Positions 24,701 through 35,434 of a DNA stretch of 64,000 bases are shown here, one piece after another. Numbering within the stretch: position 1 is the first letter of the stretch; each line of letters starts with the position of its first letter. A program made the translations under genes and the position numbers. This DNA is from Quercus robur (lineage: Eukaryota; Streptophyta; Magnoliopsida; Fagales; Fagaceae), in contig NC_065545.1 in the NCBI RefSeq assembly GCF_932294415.1, forward strand, positions 40,028,327 through 40,092,326, read 5' to 3'. Below the pieces are notes generated by a model, which was given only the letters and a program-made list of their open reading frames with translations, was not told the origin of the DNA and did no database searches.

Positions 24701-25856
24701 ATTAACACGGACCTATTGGGCATAGTATCCAAGTTACTCTACCAAATTAGTGGGCAAAAAGTTCAAGGGGTCTTAGTGCAATAGCATAAAAGATTAGGGT
24801 GTGTTGGTGCAAAATTCAAAAAGATGGTCCAAACACAAGACATCATATCATAAATTATATTCCAGAATCAAACATGTTAGGAAATACAGCTACATAAAAC
24901 TAGCTGCAAAGAATCATTGAACCTCATCCATGACAAGTATGTAATTTATGGTATCAACTATAAGAACAAGAACATTTACGGACACAAGGGAAAGAAAGGA
25001 TCGGAAATTCACAAGATTATTTTACAGGAGAAAATTGAAACACAGAACCCTAGTTCTGTCCAACACAAGTAATCCTCCACCCATCTGATACAATCTTAAA
25101 ATTTGATTAACAGGGGGGGCCAACTTTGTAAAGAAAAGTTTCATGGCAAGAAAAACAATTGAGATTTGAAAGTAATTGACTAAACTCAAGAATGAGGCAA
25201 AATAAGATACAGGAAATTTATACTCACATTATCTGGATCCATTTCAGCTGCTGAAAGTAGCCTATCAAAACAATGCCCAGATATTTTACAGACCAAAATC
25301 TCATCGGTGGGATCCATAACAATTTCTCTGCATGCATCATCACAGACTGGAAAATAAAACATAAAAAAATTAACCAATAAGCTCCAAAGTCCATGCATTA
25401 AACATGTGCTAAATACTTGAATATATCAATACATAAAAAGGTTGATTTCCTGAAAAGTGTTCTCTACCGTGTACAAGTCCAGTCTTCTCACAAATAAATA
25501 CATCTCCAATATGGTAGTAAGAACATGTTTCTCCAGAACAAGCATGGTCAGTGACCACCTTATCAGTCAGGCCCCTGCTGCTTTTCCACATAGACACTTG
25601 ATCAGCCACTGTCTTATCAAGAATTATTCGGTCATCATTCACCTTCACAGATAAAACAGACATATCGAGGCGGCATGAAATAGTGTTTATTTGAGTGAAT
25701 GCACATTGAATCAAAAGCTCAATTTTCCAATAGATGTTTCTCTTAAATAAGAGTCTCCAGTTCTTATTCAAAGAAATAAAACTAAATAAATAAAAAAGAG
25801 AGACTCCAGTTGCCCATTAAACAGACTACGTGGCAAATAATAAATAAAGAACAAAA
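21754..25856 (-). repeat. Segmental duplication, copy 2 (parental side)
   Basis: This 4.1-kb block is the counterpart of 1,117-5,026. It contains exons 6-9 of the intact SKIP31 gene and its downstream flank. Because the gene is complete here and cut off in copy 1, this copy is most simply the source. The extra length is mainly the 138-bp MITE at 24,162-24,299 and the 49 bp of exon 6 that copy 1 lost. Confidence 0.9.
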
Positions 25857-28394
25857 CGCGAAAACGCCAATGAACTTTGGCTCAAATTGAACTTCCTCCT
25901 CCCATAAGAAAGGATGGGGAGTGAGATCCTGGGTTCAAAACCCATTGGGTGCATGTAACTAATTTACCAAAACTTTATAAATTATAAAAAGATAAATATC
26001 AGCAAATAAATCCTACAGATACAGAGAAATTCTCAAAAAAAATCCATAGATTTCAAGCACCATAAAAATCTACAATGTACAGTGGAGGCTGATAGGAATG
26101 GGAACCGGGTATTTTTTGTCTCTCCACATTACCCCATAGAAAAGGTGACAGGCAGTAAGTGTTACCTGTGAAGGAAGAGGTGCTTGGCTTCTCTTGGCCG
26201 CTTGCATTTGAATGTAGTACTCTTTAAACTCAGGTTGGCAATCTCTAACAAGTTCAATCATGTCCTCTTCATCGCGCTGAAGAAAGGGAAAAAAAAAAAA
26301 AAAAGTAAGCATCAATTAACTATAGCTCATAGCTTCAACTATATGTATGTTTGGATGGAGAGGAGAGGAGAATAGTGGCCAGAACTAAGAGTACCTGAAT
26401 ATAAAGCTGTTTCCAAGGACATTGCCGTAACTTTTTTGTAGGGGGCAACAGACCCCATCTCATACAGTACCTGCACTCATGTTGGATGAACTAGCTTAGA
26501 TACACATTCAAGTATTACCTACGAACCAAAAAAAAAAAAAAAATCAAACTAATATTTCCTTTAGTTCTTGATCTTCTTGTATTTGTTTCATTGTTCAAAG
26601 TGTTCAAAGTGTTCACCATCATGAACATGATGTTCAATTTTTTTCAATAAAAGTCTTATTACCTATCAAAAAAAAACCTAAACATTTCATAACATTTCTG
26701 TAAAACAACAAATTTACATATAGTAAAGAATATAGGTGAAGAAGAAAGTGTACATTGAAGCCATATAATTAAAGATTAAGGCACCCTACACACCAGTGAC
26801 TTGCTATAGACGAATTACATCCAGAGCCATAAGCAACATTTAACAGGAGAAACAAAAGAAAGAAACATTGGTAGTTCAAATATATACAGGAAAAAATACT
26901 GCTTACATCCCCAAAGTTCATATAGTATAAAGTTCATTTTTTGTCCCTAAACTTTAAAAATTTTCATTTTTTTTTTTGTTCCTAACTATTGAAAACATTA
27001 TAGAAAATGGAAAAAAAAATCTTTTTTCATCCCTAATCTTTAAAAAATTATGTTTCTAAAAAAAAATATAATAAAAAAGTTCTTTTTCTGTTCCTAACCA
27101 TAAAAAATGTTATAGAACTTGAAAAAAAAACCTCTTTTCATCCCTAAACTTTAAAAAATTCTTTTTTTGTTCATAAGCATCAAAAAGGTTATAGAACTTG
27201 GGGGGAAAAAAATTCTTTTTTTCATCCCTAAACTAAAAAATTTGTACTCATACCCAATGCACAAAGCTCCAACTTTTTTTGAGGTTTGGGAGTGATGATT
27301 AGTAGACAACCTTACCTTTTTTTTTTTTTTTTTTTTAAAAAAGACTGACTCTTGGACCCAAAACTTAAAGACATGTGGCTTTTGGTGGAAGGCACTCGCC
27401 ATTGCAATAAGGTGCAACGTGTGACCAACTCTTTCGTGCCACCTATCCACCTAGTGTATCTTTATATATATAATCGAAGTTAAACATGTCAGATTACCTA
27501 AGGGCGATGGATACTACAAGTTTTACTATATAGCCATTAAAATGTTATTAATCCCATTGACTGCTCTCTCAATTAATATCCATCAATTGCATTCGTTGCC
27601 TTGTCAATTTTTTTTCTTTATAATTCAATAGTTGGGGGTGGGGGGATTTGTTTGTAAAGGTTATGTAAATTTTAGTAATTTCCATTCTCCAATGCCAAAA
27701 CATAGTGTCTTACTTTGTAGTTAGACAAGAAAGTGTAATGCTTTCAATAGTTTCGCGACAAAAAACAAACTCATGCAAACTTTTACAATATATATATATA
27801 GCAGCAGAATAAGAAATGAAGAAGAAAGGAAATGAAAGAATACTGACAAGCGACGCCACAAAAACTCATCAGATGCCGCATAATTCAAGAAACGGCAGAC
27901 AAGTGAGCAAGCTACAAGATCCTGAACAAACCCAAATAAATAAAGCAACCAAATTTATATTAATAATCATAATAAATAAATAAAGAAATGAAGATTTTGT
28001 TAATAGTAAAAACCTCGGAAGACAGGAATTTAAGGATGTGAGGAAAGAGTTCTGATGGGACTTTGCTGAAAATCCCACTCTCTATCCTCTTTGGAACAAC
28101 GTTGTTTCGCTTGTTGTTGTTGTTGTTGTCGTCCTCCTCCTCCTCCTTATCTTTATCAACAAGCTTCGCTCTTTTTGCGTTTGGCTCTTCCTCTACTGTT
28201 TTCCCATCTTCCTGAAATACAAATTCCAAATGGGAATTCGAAATTTTGTTGAGAAAAGGAAATCAATTTCAAGGAAAAGGGAAAAGACAAACCTGGTCGG
28301 AGACAGAAAGAACCTCGGATTCGAGGAAGTGAGCTAAGTTCTCGTCTTCCTCGTCTAACACCACTGTCGTCGTCGTCGTCGTCGTCGTCGTCAT
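22484..28394 (-). CDS. SKIP31: F-box protein SKIP31, nine exons, 330 residues
   Basis: Coding exons in order are 28,293-28,394; 28,014-28,211; 27,848-27,921; 26,395-26,470; 26,166-26,276; 25,468-25,642; 25,228-25,346; 22,661-22,727; 22,484-22,554. They sum to 993 bp, all phases agree, and every junction is GT-AG. The protein starts with a poly-Thr tract, then an acidic, Asn-rich linker. An F-box follows at about residues 81-127 ([20 protein letters not shown]... FLWRRLYCMRWG). A conserved C-terminal half has a Cys-rich segment with C222, C227, C238, C247 and C251, and the protein ends EAALRFC. SKIP31 proteins bind ASK/SKP1 adaptors through the F-box and serve as substrate receptors of SCF ubiquitin ligases; the substrate here is unknown. 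The gene is intact, unlike its fragment at 1,850-4,806. Introns hold SINEs, a MITE and T-rich tandem repeats. Confidence 0.95.
24162..24299. mobile_element. Tourist/Harbinger-type MITE, 138 bp
   Basis: It begins AGGGGGTGTTTGG and ends CCAAACAGG, flanked by a TCA target duplication at 24,159-24,161 and 24,300-24,302. The paired block near 3,510 has the uninterrupted empty site (GATTCAGTTATCC), which proves the insert's borders. Three-base duplications with TGTTTGG termini fit PIF/Harbinger MITEs. It lies in an intron of SKIP31. Confidence 0.8.
25880..26000 (+). repeat. SINE-like repeat in a SKIP31 intron
   Basis: The plus strand carries CCTGGGTTCAAAACCCATTG, a box-B-like word also found with the same neighbours in other copies of the family (for example 60,820). 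It is antisense to the SKIP31 gene. Confidence 0.45.
26930..27460. repeat. T-rich tandem repeats and SINE piece in intron
   Basis: About 26,930-27,240 is a run of three to four diverged copies of a 60-70-bp unit built on CATCCCTAAACTTTAAAAAA and GTTATAGAACTTG. After it, GTAGACAACCTTACC and an A/T-run at about 27,300-27,460 resemble the Au-type SINE at 34,970-35,140. All of this lies in the intron between SKIP31 exons 3 and 4. Confidence 0.5.
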
Positions 28395-28605
28395 CTTCTG
28401 CTATTACAGATACAGGACGCCTTTACCCTCGTAACCAAACACCACCACCGCAAAACTCCTATTACCTAAAAATGAAAAAAAATCTTATAATAATCAACGA
28501 TCACGAACTAGACTTGTCCGATTCCCAAGCCTCGGTTTACATTTCTCTTTCACTCCTCCACGCGCGCCCTATTTTATTCACTTTCACGCGCCCCCCTTCT
28601 ATAGA

Positions 28606-28614
28606 CTATATATA
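28606..28614 (-). promoter_or_regulatory. SKIP31: Candidate TATA box of SKIP31
   Basis: TATATATAG reads on the minus strand about 215 bases before the SKIP31 start codon. The intervening sequence would be a leader of roughly 180 bases. The position is plausible but the assignment rests on sequence alone. Confidence 0.35.
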
Positions 28615-28774
28615 TTCTTTCCCAGCACTGTTCAAGTCCAATTAACTTACCTGGCGGCAAGAGAGTTTCCATCAAAAGAAAAACTTACCTGGCAAGTTTC
28701 CATCCAAAAAAAAAAGGAAAAAAACTTACTTGGCAAGTCTTTTGTTGGCAAATAAAATAGAGAAGTTCTTGTCC

Positions 28775-28941
28775 CACAAATTAGTGCACAATTTTACTCA
28801 TAACTCGCCCATGTGGCGAGTTGTAGTTGGTGGAGGGGTAATGGTGAGTCACTCTTCTACCAACCACAACTTGGTCACCCTTTCACCAACCACAACTCGC
28901 CACATAAGCGAGTTGTGAACAAAATTGTGCACTAATTTGTG
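28775..28941. repeat. Foldback hairpin upstream of SKIP31
   Basis: Two inverted arms of about 65 bases (from CACAAATTAGTGCACAATTT on each side) differ at only a handful of positions and are separated by about 35 bases. Both arms contain GTGGCGAGTTGT. A transcript across it would form a long stem. It lies about 380 bases upstream of the SKIP31 start codon and is probably a small foldback MITE. I could not define a target duplication. Confidence 0.75.
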
Positions 28942-29461
28942 ACACCAGAATTTTCAATAAAATATCGAAGTTTGCCGTTTACGTTGTAAATTAATTGCTG
29001 TTTTTTATCCTCATAATAAAAAACAATTATCATACAGTGGACACATAATTTAAATGGTATCCTATCTAGATTTAAAAAATAAAAAATATAAAAAAAATCC
29101 AATATGAAACCCATTATTTTAAACCCAACAAGCACAAAGAGATTAAGCCCAATCCAAACTAAACCAAGACTAACATTAAATTCAAATTTCAAAACAAGCT
29201 CACACGAACACAGCAACTACAACCAAAAAAAAACTTTAGCCCATTAATAAGTTAGCCCACACACAACTTTTTATTAAACAAAGTATGTCAAGCCCACATC
29301 AAAATTTAGGCCCAACCTGAAATCTTGCCAAACCCAAAATCAAATTTTCCTCTCGAGCCCAACTTAAAAATAAATAAACTGAAAAGCCCACCAGCATATA
29401 AACCTTTCCCAAAATTACACTTTGATCCCCAAACTTCTTCAAAATTATATTTTGTCCTTAA

Positions 29462-30196
29462 GAGTTTGTTTGGTTGGGGTGAAAACAGGGAGGATGGAAA
29501 ATAGGGAGAGAAAAATATGGTGAAAAATGACATTTTTCACTGTTTGGTTCAGGAGAGAAAACAAGAGAGACAGAAAATGGGGAGGAAAATTTTCCCTCCG
29601 ATGCCACAATTTTTTATCCTCCCAATTTGAGAGGAAAATGGAGAAGAAAAAGTGTTGAATAATGTATTTTACACAAATACCCTCACTTTATTCATCTCAC
29701 CTATGAATTATTATTATTATATTTTTTCCATTATTCCCAGAAGTCTTCACACAACATGTATATAATATAACTAAACAATAGACACAAAAAGTGCAAATCA
29801 ATAGTTGTTTGTTATGTCATTCCGTTTTGTTTTTTATTTTTTATTTTTTTTGGTTGAAATTGTCTTCCTAGGTAATAAGCAAGAGCCATAAATTTTAAAT
29901 TATTATAATAATAAAAGAATTAATATAAATTTACATGTATTTGTGTTAATTTTTATATTATTAAATGAGTGTAAATATATCTATTTCTTATATATTATAT
30001 AACAAGGACATAATAGTCAATTTATATAAACTATATTTTCCATCCTTTCCTTTTTCTCTTCAGCCAAACAAGAAAGTTTTCTACCCTTTCACCTTTCCAT
30101 CCCTCCAACCAAACACACATAAGGGAAAACCAAATCTTTTCTATCCTCCCATTTTTCCATCCTCCCACTTTTTCACTCTTCCAACCAAACAAACCC
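29462..30196. mobile_element. Harbinger-type non-autonomous element, 735 bp
   Basis: Ends are GAGTTTGTTTGGTTGG and, as complement of the right end, GGGTTTGTTTGGTTGG. The similarity continues inward through GAGGATGGAAAA-like words. TAA is duplicated at 29,459-29,461 and 30,197-30,199. Three-base TAA/TTA duplications fit PIF/Harbinger. The interior is AT-rich and codes for nothing recognisable. Confidence 0.75.
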
Positions 30197-30199
30197 TAA

Positions 30200-32101
30200 A
30201 ACTTTCCAAAATTACATTTTGACCTGAACTCTTATAAAATTCTAAATTTCCAAAATTTGAACAAGACCCCCAAACTTTCAATAATTTCTTTCAATTTCAT
30301 TTTCACCCACACAAATTCATTTCAATTCTAATTTCTCTCAAGCTTGATTCCTTTCAATTGAGCATCATCAAAAAGGAAAACAAAGTAATTTATTTCAATT
30401 TCACTCTCTCTCTCTCTCTCTCCCCTTTACGACCACTATTCATAGTGGCTCTACCACCAACCACCCGCAGTAGTTGTATATGGAATTAAAGTTATCAACG
30501 ACAATTTTGTTACTCTCTCTCTCTCTCTCTGAGTTGGCTCATATTTGTTTATGCAAAGGCATTATGGCTGCACTCCCTGGAGACAGTATTGTAACCTTAA
30601 TTTATCATATTTTGGATTAATAGCAGCTCAATAACCAGATTTCTTTAATGGGAGAAGCTAGGGGATGAGGATAACAAAATCAAGTTCATCAAAATCAAGA
30701 AACTATAATCAATAATACCATTAATAACCAGAATTGTTTAATGGGAAGCTAGGGGATTAGGATAGCAAAATCAAGTTCATCAGAATCAAGAAACCATAAT
30801 CAATGATACAATTGTTTTCCATGAATAACCTATGAAGCACAGGTGTGTTTTCGGATTTGGGTGCGGGTGCAACGATTAAAAAATTATTAAAAATATTTTT
30901 ATATAGTGAATTTAATATTTTTATATAAAAAAATTCAAATAAATGGTGGAATTTATTATTAAAAAACAATTATTTATGATTTGTTTTTAATAAAATCAAT
31001 ATTTTTTGTAATTGTAAACAAAAAACCACATTTCAAGAAGGTTCTTTTACTCATCTTCCAATTCCCGAGCTCACCCACATTAAATAATTGACTTTTCCAC
31101 CTACTTAATTTATATTCTTTTGTTACATACCTTTATTCTCCTTCTATCCATTTTTTTTGTATCTTCTCATCTTCTTCTTCCTTCTTCTTCTTCTTTTTTT
31201 TTTTTTTTTCCTCTCACAAGGCCACATGAAGCAAAAGAATGGCAGCTGCTGCTTATTTCAACGGCTGTTTCAGCCGGAATCGGTATGTTTCAATGGCCAT
31301 TTCGGCCGTATCGGTTGCCGTTTCCACCCAAATCAACTCGAATCTGGCCAAATCAGCGCGAATCAAAAAAAAAAAAAAGAAGGGGAGAGTCGGCATGTCG
31401 GACGCCGGATGCCGCGTCGGTGCTTTCTATGGATTGATAGAAATGCCTGGGTTCATGGAGTTGGGAGAAGTGAGGGGTTAATCAAGCATATTATGAAACA
31501 TGAATGAACTCAGATTTGGATTAATGGCATTAAAGGACATCCTAATTCTGAGGCTTTGAAACTGTAGTGTAGTGTTTGATGCTTTTGAAGGGTGAACGGG
31601 TGTGAGTTGAGGTTCAAATAGGAAGTCCCTAGAATGGTTTATATACACTGTTTAAAGGCTTTTGAAGGGTGACTGTTTTTGCAGGGATTTGATCCAGTGA
31701 AGGTGATTGTGATTTGTTTGTCTAGCCTTTCATAAACCTTTCCTCACTTGTTTGATGATTCTGAGTTAAATGTGAAGTATCCTTAAACAATGTATATAAA
31801 CAATTCTAGTGACAAGTTAATCCGGCATCACACAATATCAGTCTAAAGATAGTAGAGAAGAACAAATAAAGTTTTTTCCATTCATAGAGCTTTCATGGTT
31901 AACCAACCAAAATGCCACCAGAGTGAACCCAAGATTCCTTTACATACAAGACCTATCACACATTTTCCCACATCATTTCCCCAATTGTAAGTCAAACTGG
32001 GTTTTCTAAACAGAGCTCCACAGGTTAGCAAAATGAAGAAACAAAAAGATCTTTCAAGTCACTACTAGACAATGATATAGAGAGCATCAGAAGGGCAAGC
32101 A
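30200..32101. other. Intergenic, repeats only
   Basis: TC microsatellites occur near 30,405 and 30,512. At 30,620-30,830 an imperfect direct repeat (ACCAGATTTCTTTAATGGGA... then ACCAGAATTGTTTAATGGGA) about 100 bases apart is visible. About 31,240-31,430 is GC-rich with three overlapping open frames (up to 116 residues). Its repeated GGCCATTTCGGCCG words look like transposon sequence, not a gene. The last 200 bases probably include the 3' UTR of the downstream SWIB gene. Confidence 0.45.
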
Positions 32102-32991
32102 TTAACTGGACTTCACAAAATGGTTGGACAGGAACTTGGCGATTTCTTGGAACTGAACCTTCTCTTTCCCATCGAAAATGGACTTCAGCTTCTCATCACA
32201 AAAGATTTCCTTTCTGTTTGCAGGGTTCTGCAAAACACCATAGCTTGTCATGCATTAGATATGACAATAACAAACACTAAAGAATCGACAAGAAACAAAT
32301 GTTGTAGGCCATGGTGATAAACACTAGATACAAATCTAAAAATAAAGCCACTGATAAGCAGAAGTAGAGACAAGTGAAGTGTATATCTGTGAATCATTAT
32401 AAAGTGAGACAATTTAACAGCTTAAGAGTTCCTCTGTGTGTTGGCCGAGCTCACGGATCTTCTCAAATTATGTTCCAACCATTCATGAACCTAAACAGAG
32501 TCTTTATTAAAAAGAGCATAAACAAACACAGAGTCTTTCCTCCAAGCATCACAAACATCAATAGGGAGGGAGAAACTGTTAGAACAAAGTAAACAATGGC
32601 CATTTACTAAAATAATTTATATGGGTTTATCATATTTCCACAAGTTTATCATTATTACTTGTTAAAGATAAAGATTTGAACAATCAATAGAAAAAGAGTC
32701 TAAAAAATTAAAAACTCATAACATGTAAATGATTATAGAAAAGGGAGAGGGAGAGACCTGGAGGTGTTGGAGCTTGATGTGTTCCCAGACCTTCTTGACG
32801 GCGTGGGTGCGAGAGGACTCGGTGGCACCATCGAGGAATTTGCCGAGTTGAGGAGAGATCTGAAGCACCTTCTGAATGCCGATGTTGGAACGAGCTTTGG
32901 TAGTCGTCGTCTTTGCTTTTTCTTTTGCGGCGCTCATAAGCGTCGTAGTTCCCCCAAACACTGCCCTCCAACGCGATGATGATGATGCCAT
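32102..32991 (-). CDS. SWIB/MDM2-domain protein, 119 residues, two exons
   Basis: Exon 1 is 32,758-32,991 and exon 2 is 32,102-32,227; together they are 360 bp with a phase-0 GT-AG intron. The first 35 or so residues (MASSSSRWRAVFGG...) are Ser-, Thr- and Lys-rich and could be an organelle-targeting peptide. The rest is one SWIB domain. Exon 1 gives KVLQISPQLGKFLDG and HAVKKVWEHIKLQHLQ; exon 2 gives NPANRKEIFCDEKL and EIAKFLSNHFVKSS. SWIB domains share the MDM2 p53-binding fold and occur in chromatin-remodelling subunits. Short plant versions are found in nuclei, chloroplasts and mitochondria, and the compartment here is not settled by the sequence. I chose the second of two in-frame ATGs (the first would add eight residues) because MASSSS fits family starts. 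A TC repeat lies in the leader. Confidence 0.92.
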
Positions 32992-33037
32992 TTCTCTGAG
33001 ACTGTCACTGCCCACTGCTCCTTTCTTTCTAAAACCC

Positions 33038-33040
33038 TAA

Positions 33041-33080
<40 letters not shown>
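33038..33080. repeat. TC microsatellite in the SWIB gene leader
   Basis: About 20 uninterrupted TC units lie 50-90 bases upstream of the SWIB start codon. CT/GA tracts near transcription starts are common in plant promoters and leaders, so a regulatory role is possible but unproven. Confidence 0.7.
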
Positions 33081-33084
<4 letters not shown>

Positions 33085-34043
33085 CACAGAGACAAGTGTT
33101 CTTCATTTCAATTTAAATTTAAAATTTGAGCTGGGCCCGCATGACTCAGGCCCAGACCAAACCCGACCTTCTTCAGGGTACTTCTTCAACCACCTTTTTT
33201 TTCTTTCTTTTTAAAAATATTTTTCTCCATTATTAATTTTCCTTGATAATAAATAATAATAATAATAATGCAAATTGAAAAAAAAAAAAAAATGCAATCA
33301 TTCCTGCTTCCTATTCATTCTCTTTTTCCGATTTTAAGTATCAAAAACCATGGGATTCTAACATGATAACCATGATTTCTTTTCTTTTCTTATTTTGGGC
33401 AAGTGGAATAAGTTTGATTGACTTGGTTATTTACTTACAGATTCATTACCTCAATTGTTTGCCCATTATAATTAAAATTATCCTTAAAAACAGTTTTCTC
33501 TAACTCCTTTCATATCAACATTTATTATGCCCCACAATATATCATCACAATTGAAGGGACGACTAGCTGACAAATCTTGAAAAATGGGTTTTCTAGTCTA
33601 AAGGCCCAAAATCAGCTCCTCACACACCTATAAATACCCTTTTTATCCCTTGAATTAGGTATACAAACTTTGGAGTTGTTACTCTACCATTTTTCACTTT
33701 TTTTTCTTCCACTAGTCTACTAACTTAACAATCAAAGTCTACTTGGCCAATCTTCAAGTTGACTAAGGCTAAATTAAGATTTTTCATTCTCAATGTCTAT
33801 TAGGTTAAAATCTGTCTACCATGCTTCACTCCTTCTTTCATGATAAAACTCATATTATTAAAGTTGCTAGCAACTTCATATAACCAATTGCAAGACGAGC
33901 AGTTTCTTCCCCTCTTTTACATGTCTAGATGAAAGACGTACTACCAGATATTATTAATGTACTCTAGGCTGATTTGAACAGCCTCCCTTAATTGAAATGC
34001 AAGGTCTTTCTTCAAAAAAAAAAAAAAAAAGAGTATCAAAGTT

Positions 34044-34087
<44 letters not shown>

Positions 34088-34221
34088 TTGGTTGAATCTT
34101 CTATAATCACTTTGAGATTTATTAGAAAATTTGTGTACCATGTCTCTTCACCCATTCATTAAAAAACGCGAGACTATTAGAGCTGATAGTAACTTAATAT
34201 AACCAACAAAAGTATTGAAGC

Positions 34222-34267
<46 letters not shown>

Positions 34268-34713
34268 TCATACAATTACTGATAAATAATGTTAAAAACA
34301 CAACTTTCCAAAGTGTGACAAGTTATAATAAATGTAACTTTACTTTCACTTATGTCATTGGACTTATTAAGATCACTAAATGGTTTCGTTAAACAAATCC
34401 TTAAACTGCCCATCAACCCTTTTTTGCTAAACAAATTGTTCATCAACCTTGATCATTACGAAGGTTCTCGCACGCATATAAAGCCAATGGAGATGGCCTT
34501 TTTTTAATTTATTTTATTTTTCTATTTTTAATATTTTTTTCCCAATATATACAGTACATGCATTTTGAGAGCACTATAAACAGAGGCTTCCACAAGTGCA
34601 AACTAAAAAGATAGGAGACGTTCAAAGGGTCAGGGGTATAGCTATTTGCCTATTGCCACTGGTTTTAATGACATTTGAATCCATGAACCCAAAAAAAAGG
34701 TACAAGATTATAA
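33081..34713. other. Intergenic, AT microsatellites, no gene
   Basis: No coding sequence recognised. Two long TA microsatellites occur at about 34,048-34,083 and 34,214-34,262, each next to a short T- or A-run. The rest is AT-rich single-copy-looking text. Confidence 0.5.
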
Positions 34714-34840
34714 TGGTTTGTTTGAATTAAAGAGATAGGGAAGGGGACTATAGAGGAATAGAGCAGAGTTGGCTGAAAATATGCCAACTCTACTCACTTC
34801 CCTCTACTGCCCCTCTCTCCCCCTCAATTCAAACGGACCA
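34714..34840. mobile_element. Tourist-type MITE, 127 bp
   Basis: The termini TGGTTTGTTTGAATT and (complement of right end) TGGTCCGTTTGAATT are inverted repeats. TAA is duplicated at 34,711-34,713 and 34,841-34,843. Length, termini and duplication all fit a PIF/Harbinger (Tourist) MITE. Confidence 0.8.
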
Positions 34841-34969
34841 TAAGAGAGGGAAAATAAGATAAAGTTGCATCTTTGGCAAGAAGATTGAAAACACAAAAAC
34901 AAATAAATCCTTTCACAAAGAATAATTATATCCATAATCAAACTATGTCAACCAAGTAATGTCACGAAC

Positions 34970-35140
34970 TCAAAGGTTGTACACAGTGCTCTAGGCCCCT
35001 GCTTTTGCAAGGTCTAGAAGATGTAGTTGGTAGACAACCTTACCCTCAATTTTTGAAAATGTAGATTCCCAAACATAAACCTGCTACACATTGTATAGGC
35101 AGAGGACACTCGTCATTCAATCAAGGTCCAACCTCTAATG
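34970..35140 (-). repeat. Au-type SINE
   Basis: On the minus strand the text runs AAGGTTGTCTACC, then CTAGACCTTGCAAAAGCAGG, then GGCCTAGAGCACTGTGT. This recalls the shared parts of the plant Au SINE family. A second, more decayed relative is at about 27,300-27,460. Confidence 0.55.
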
Positions 35141-35434
35141 CCATAAACTCAGCAAGTAAAAATTTATAGCCCAAGCTCTTGGAGTTCTCAACTTAACCTG
35201 GCTAAGAATTCTAAGCATCTCCACAGGATTACCTTAAACGATTATCCTACATCTGACACATAAACTGGTGTACATAAAACATGTGCTAGTTAATATTATG
35301 GAATTGAATAAAGATGCTCAAGAAAGAGGATTGTAACCAATGTTCAAATGCAATAGACAAGAATCTGGATAGGAACATAAGCATTCAAAAGATTCAACTC
35401 TTCGAGTCCATGCAGAAAATGCTGGAATAGTGTC

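Noticed and set aside
31120..31507. Three overlapping plus-strand frames of 80-116 codons
   Set aside because: Repetitive GGCCATTTCGGCC-type sequence with long T and A runs; no domain or splice pattern seen.
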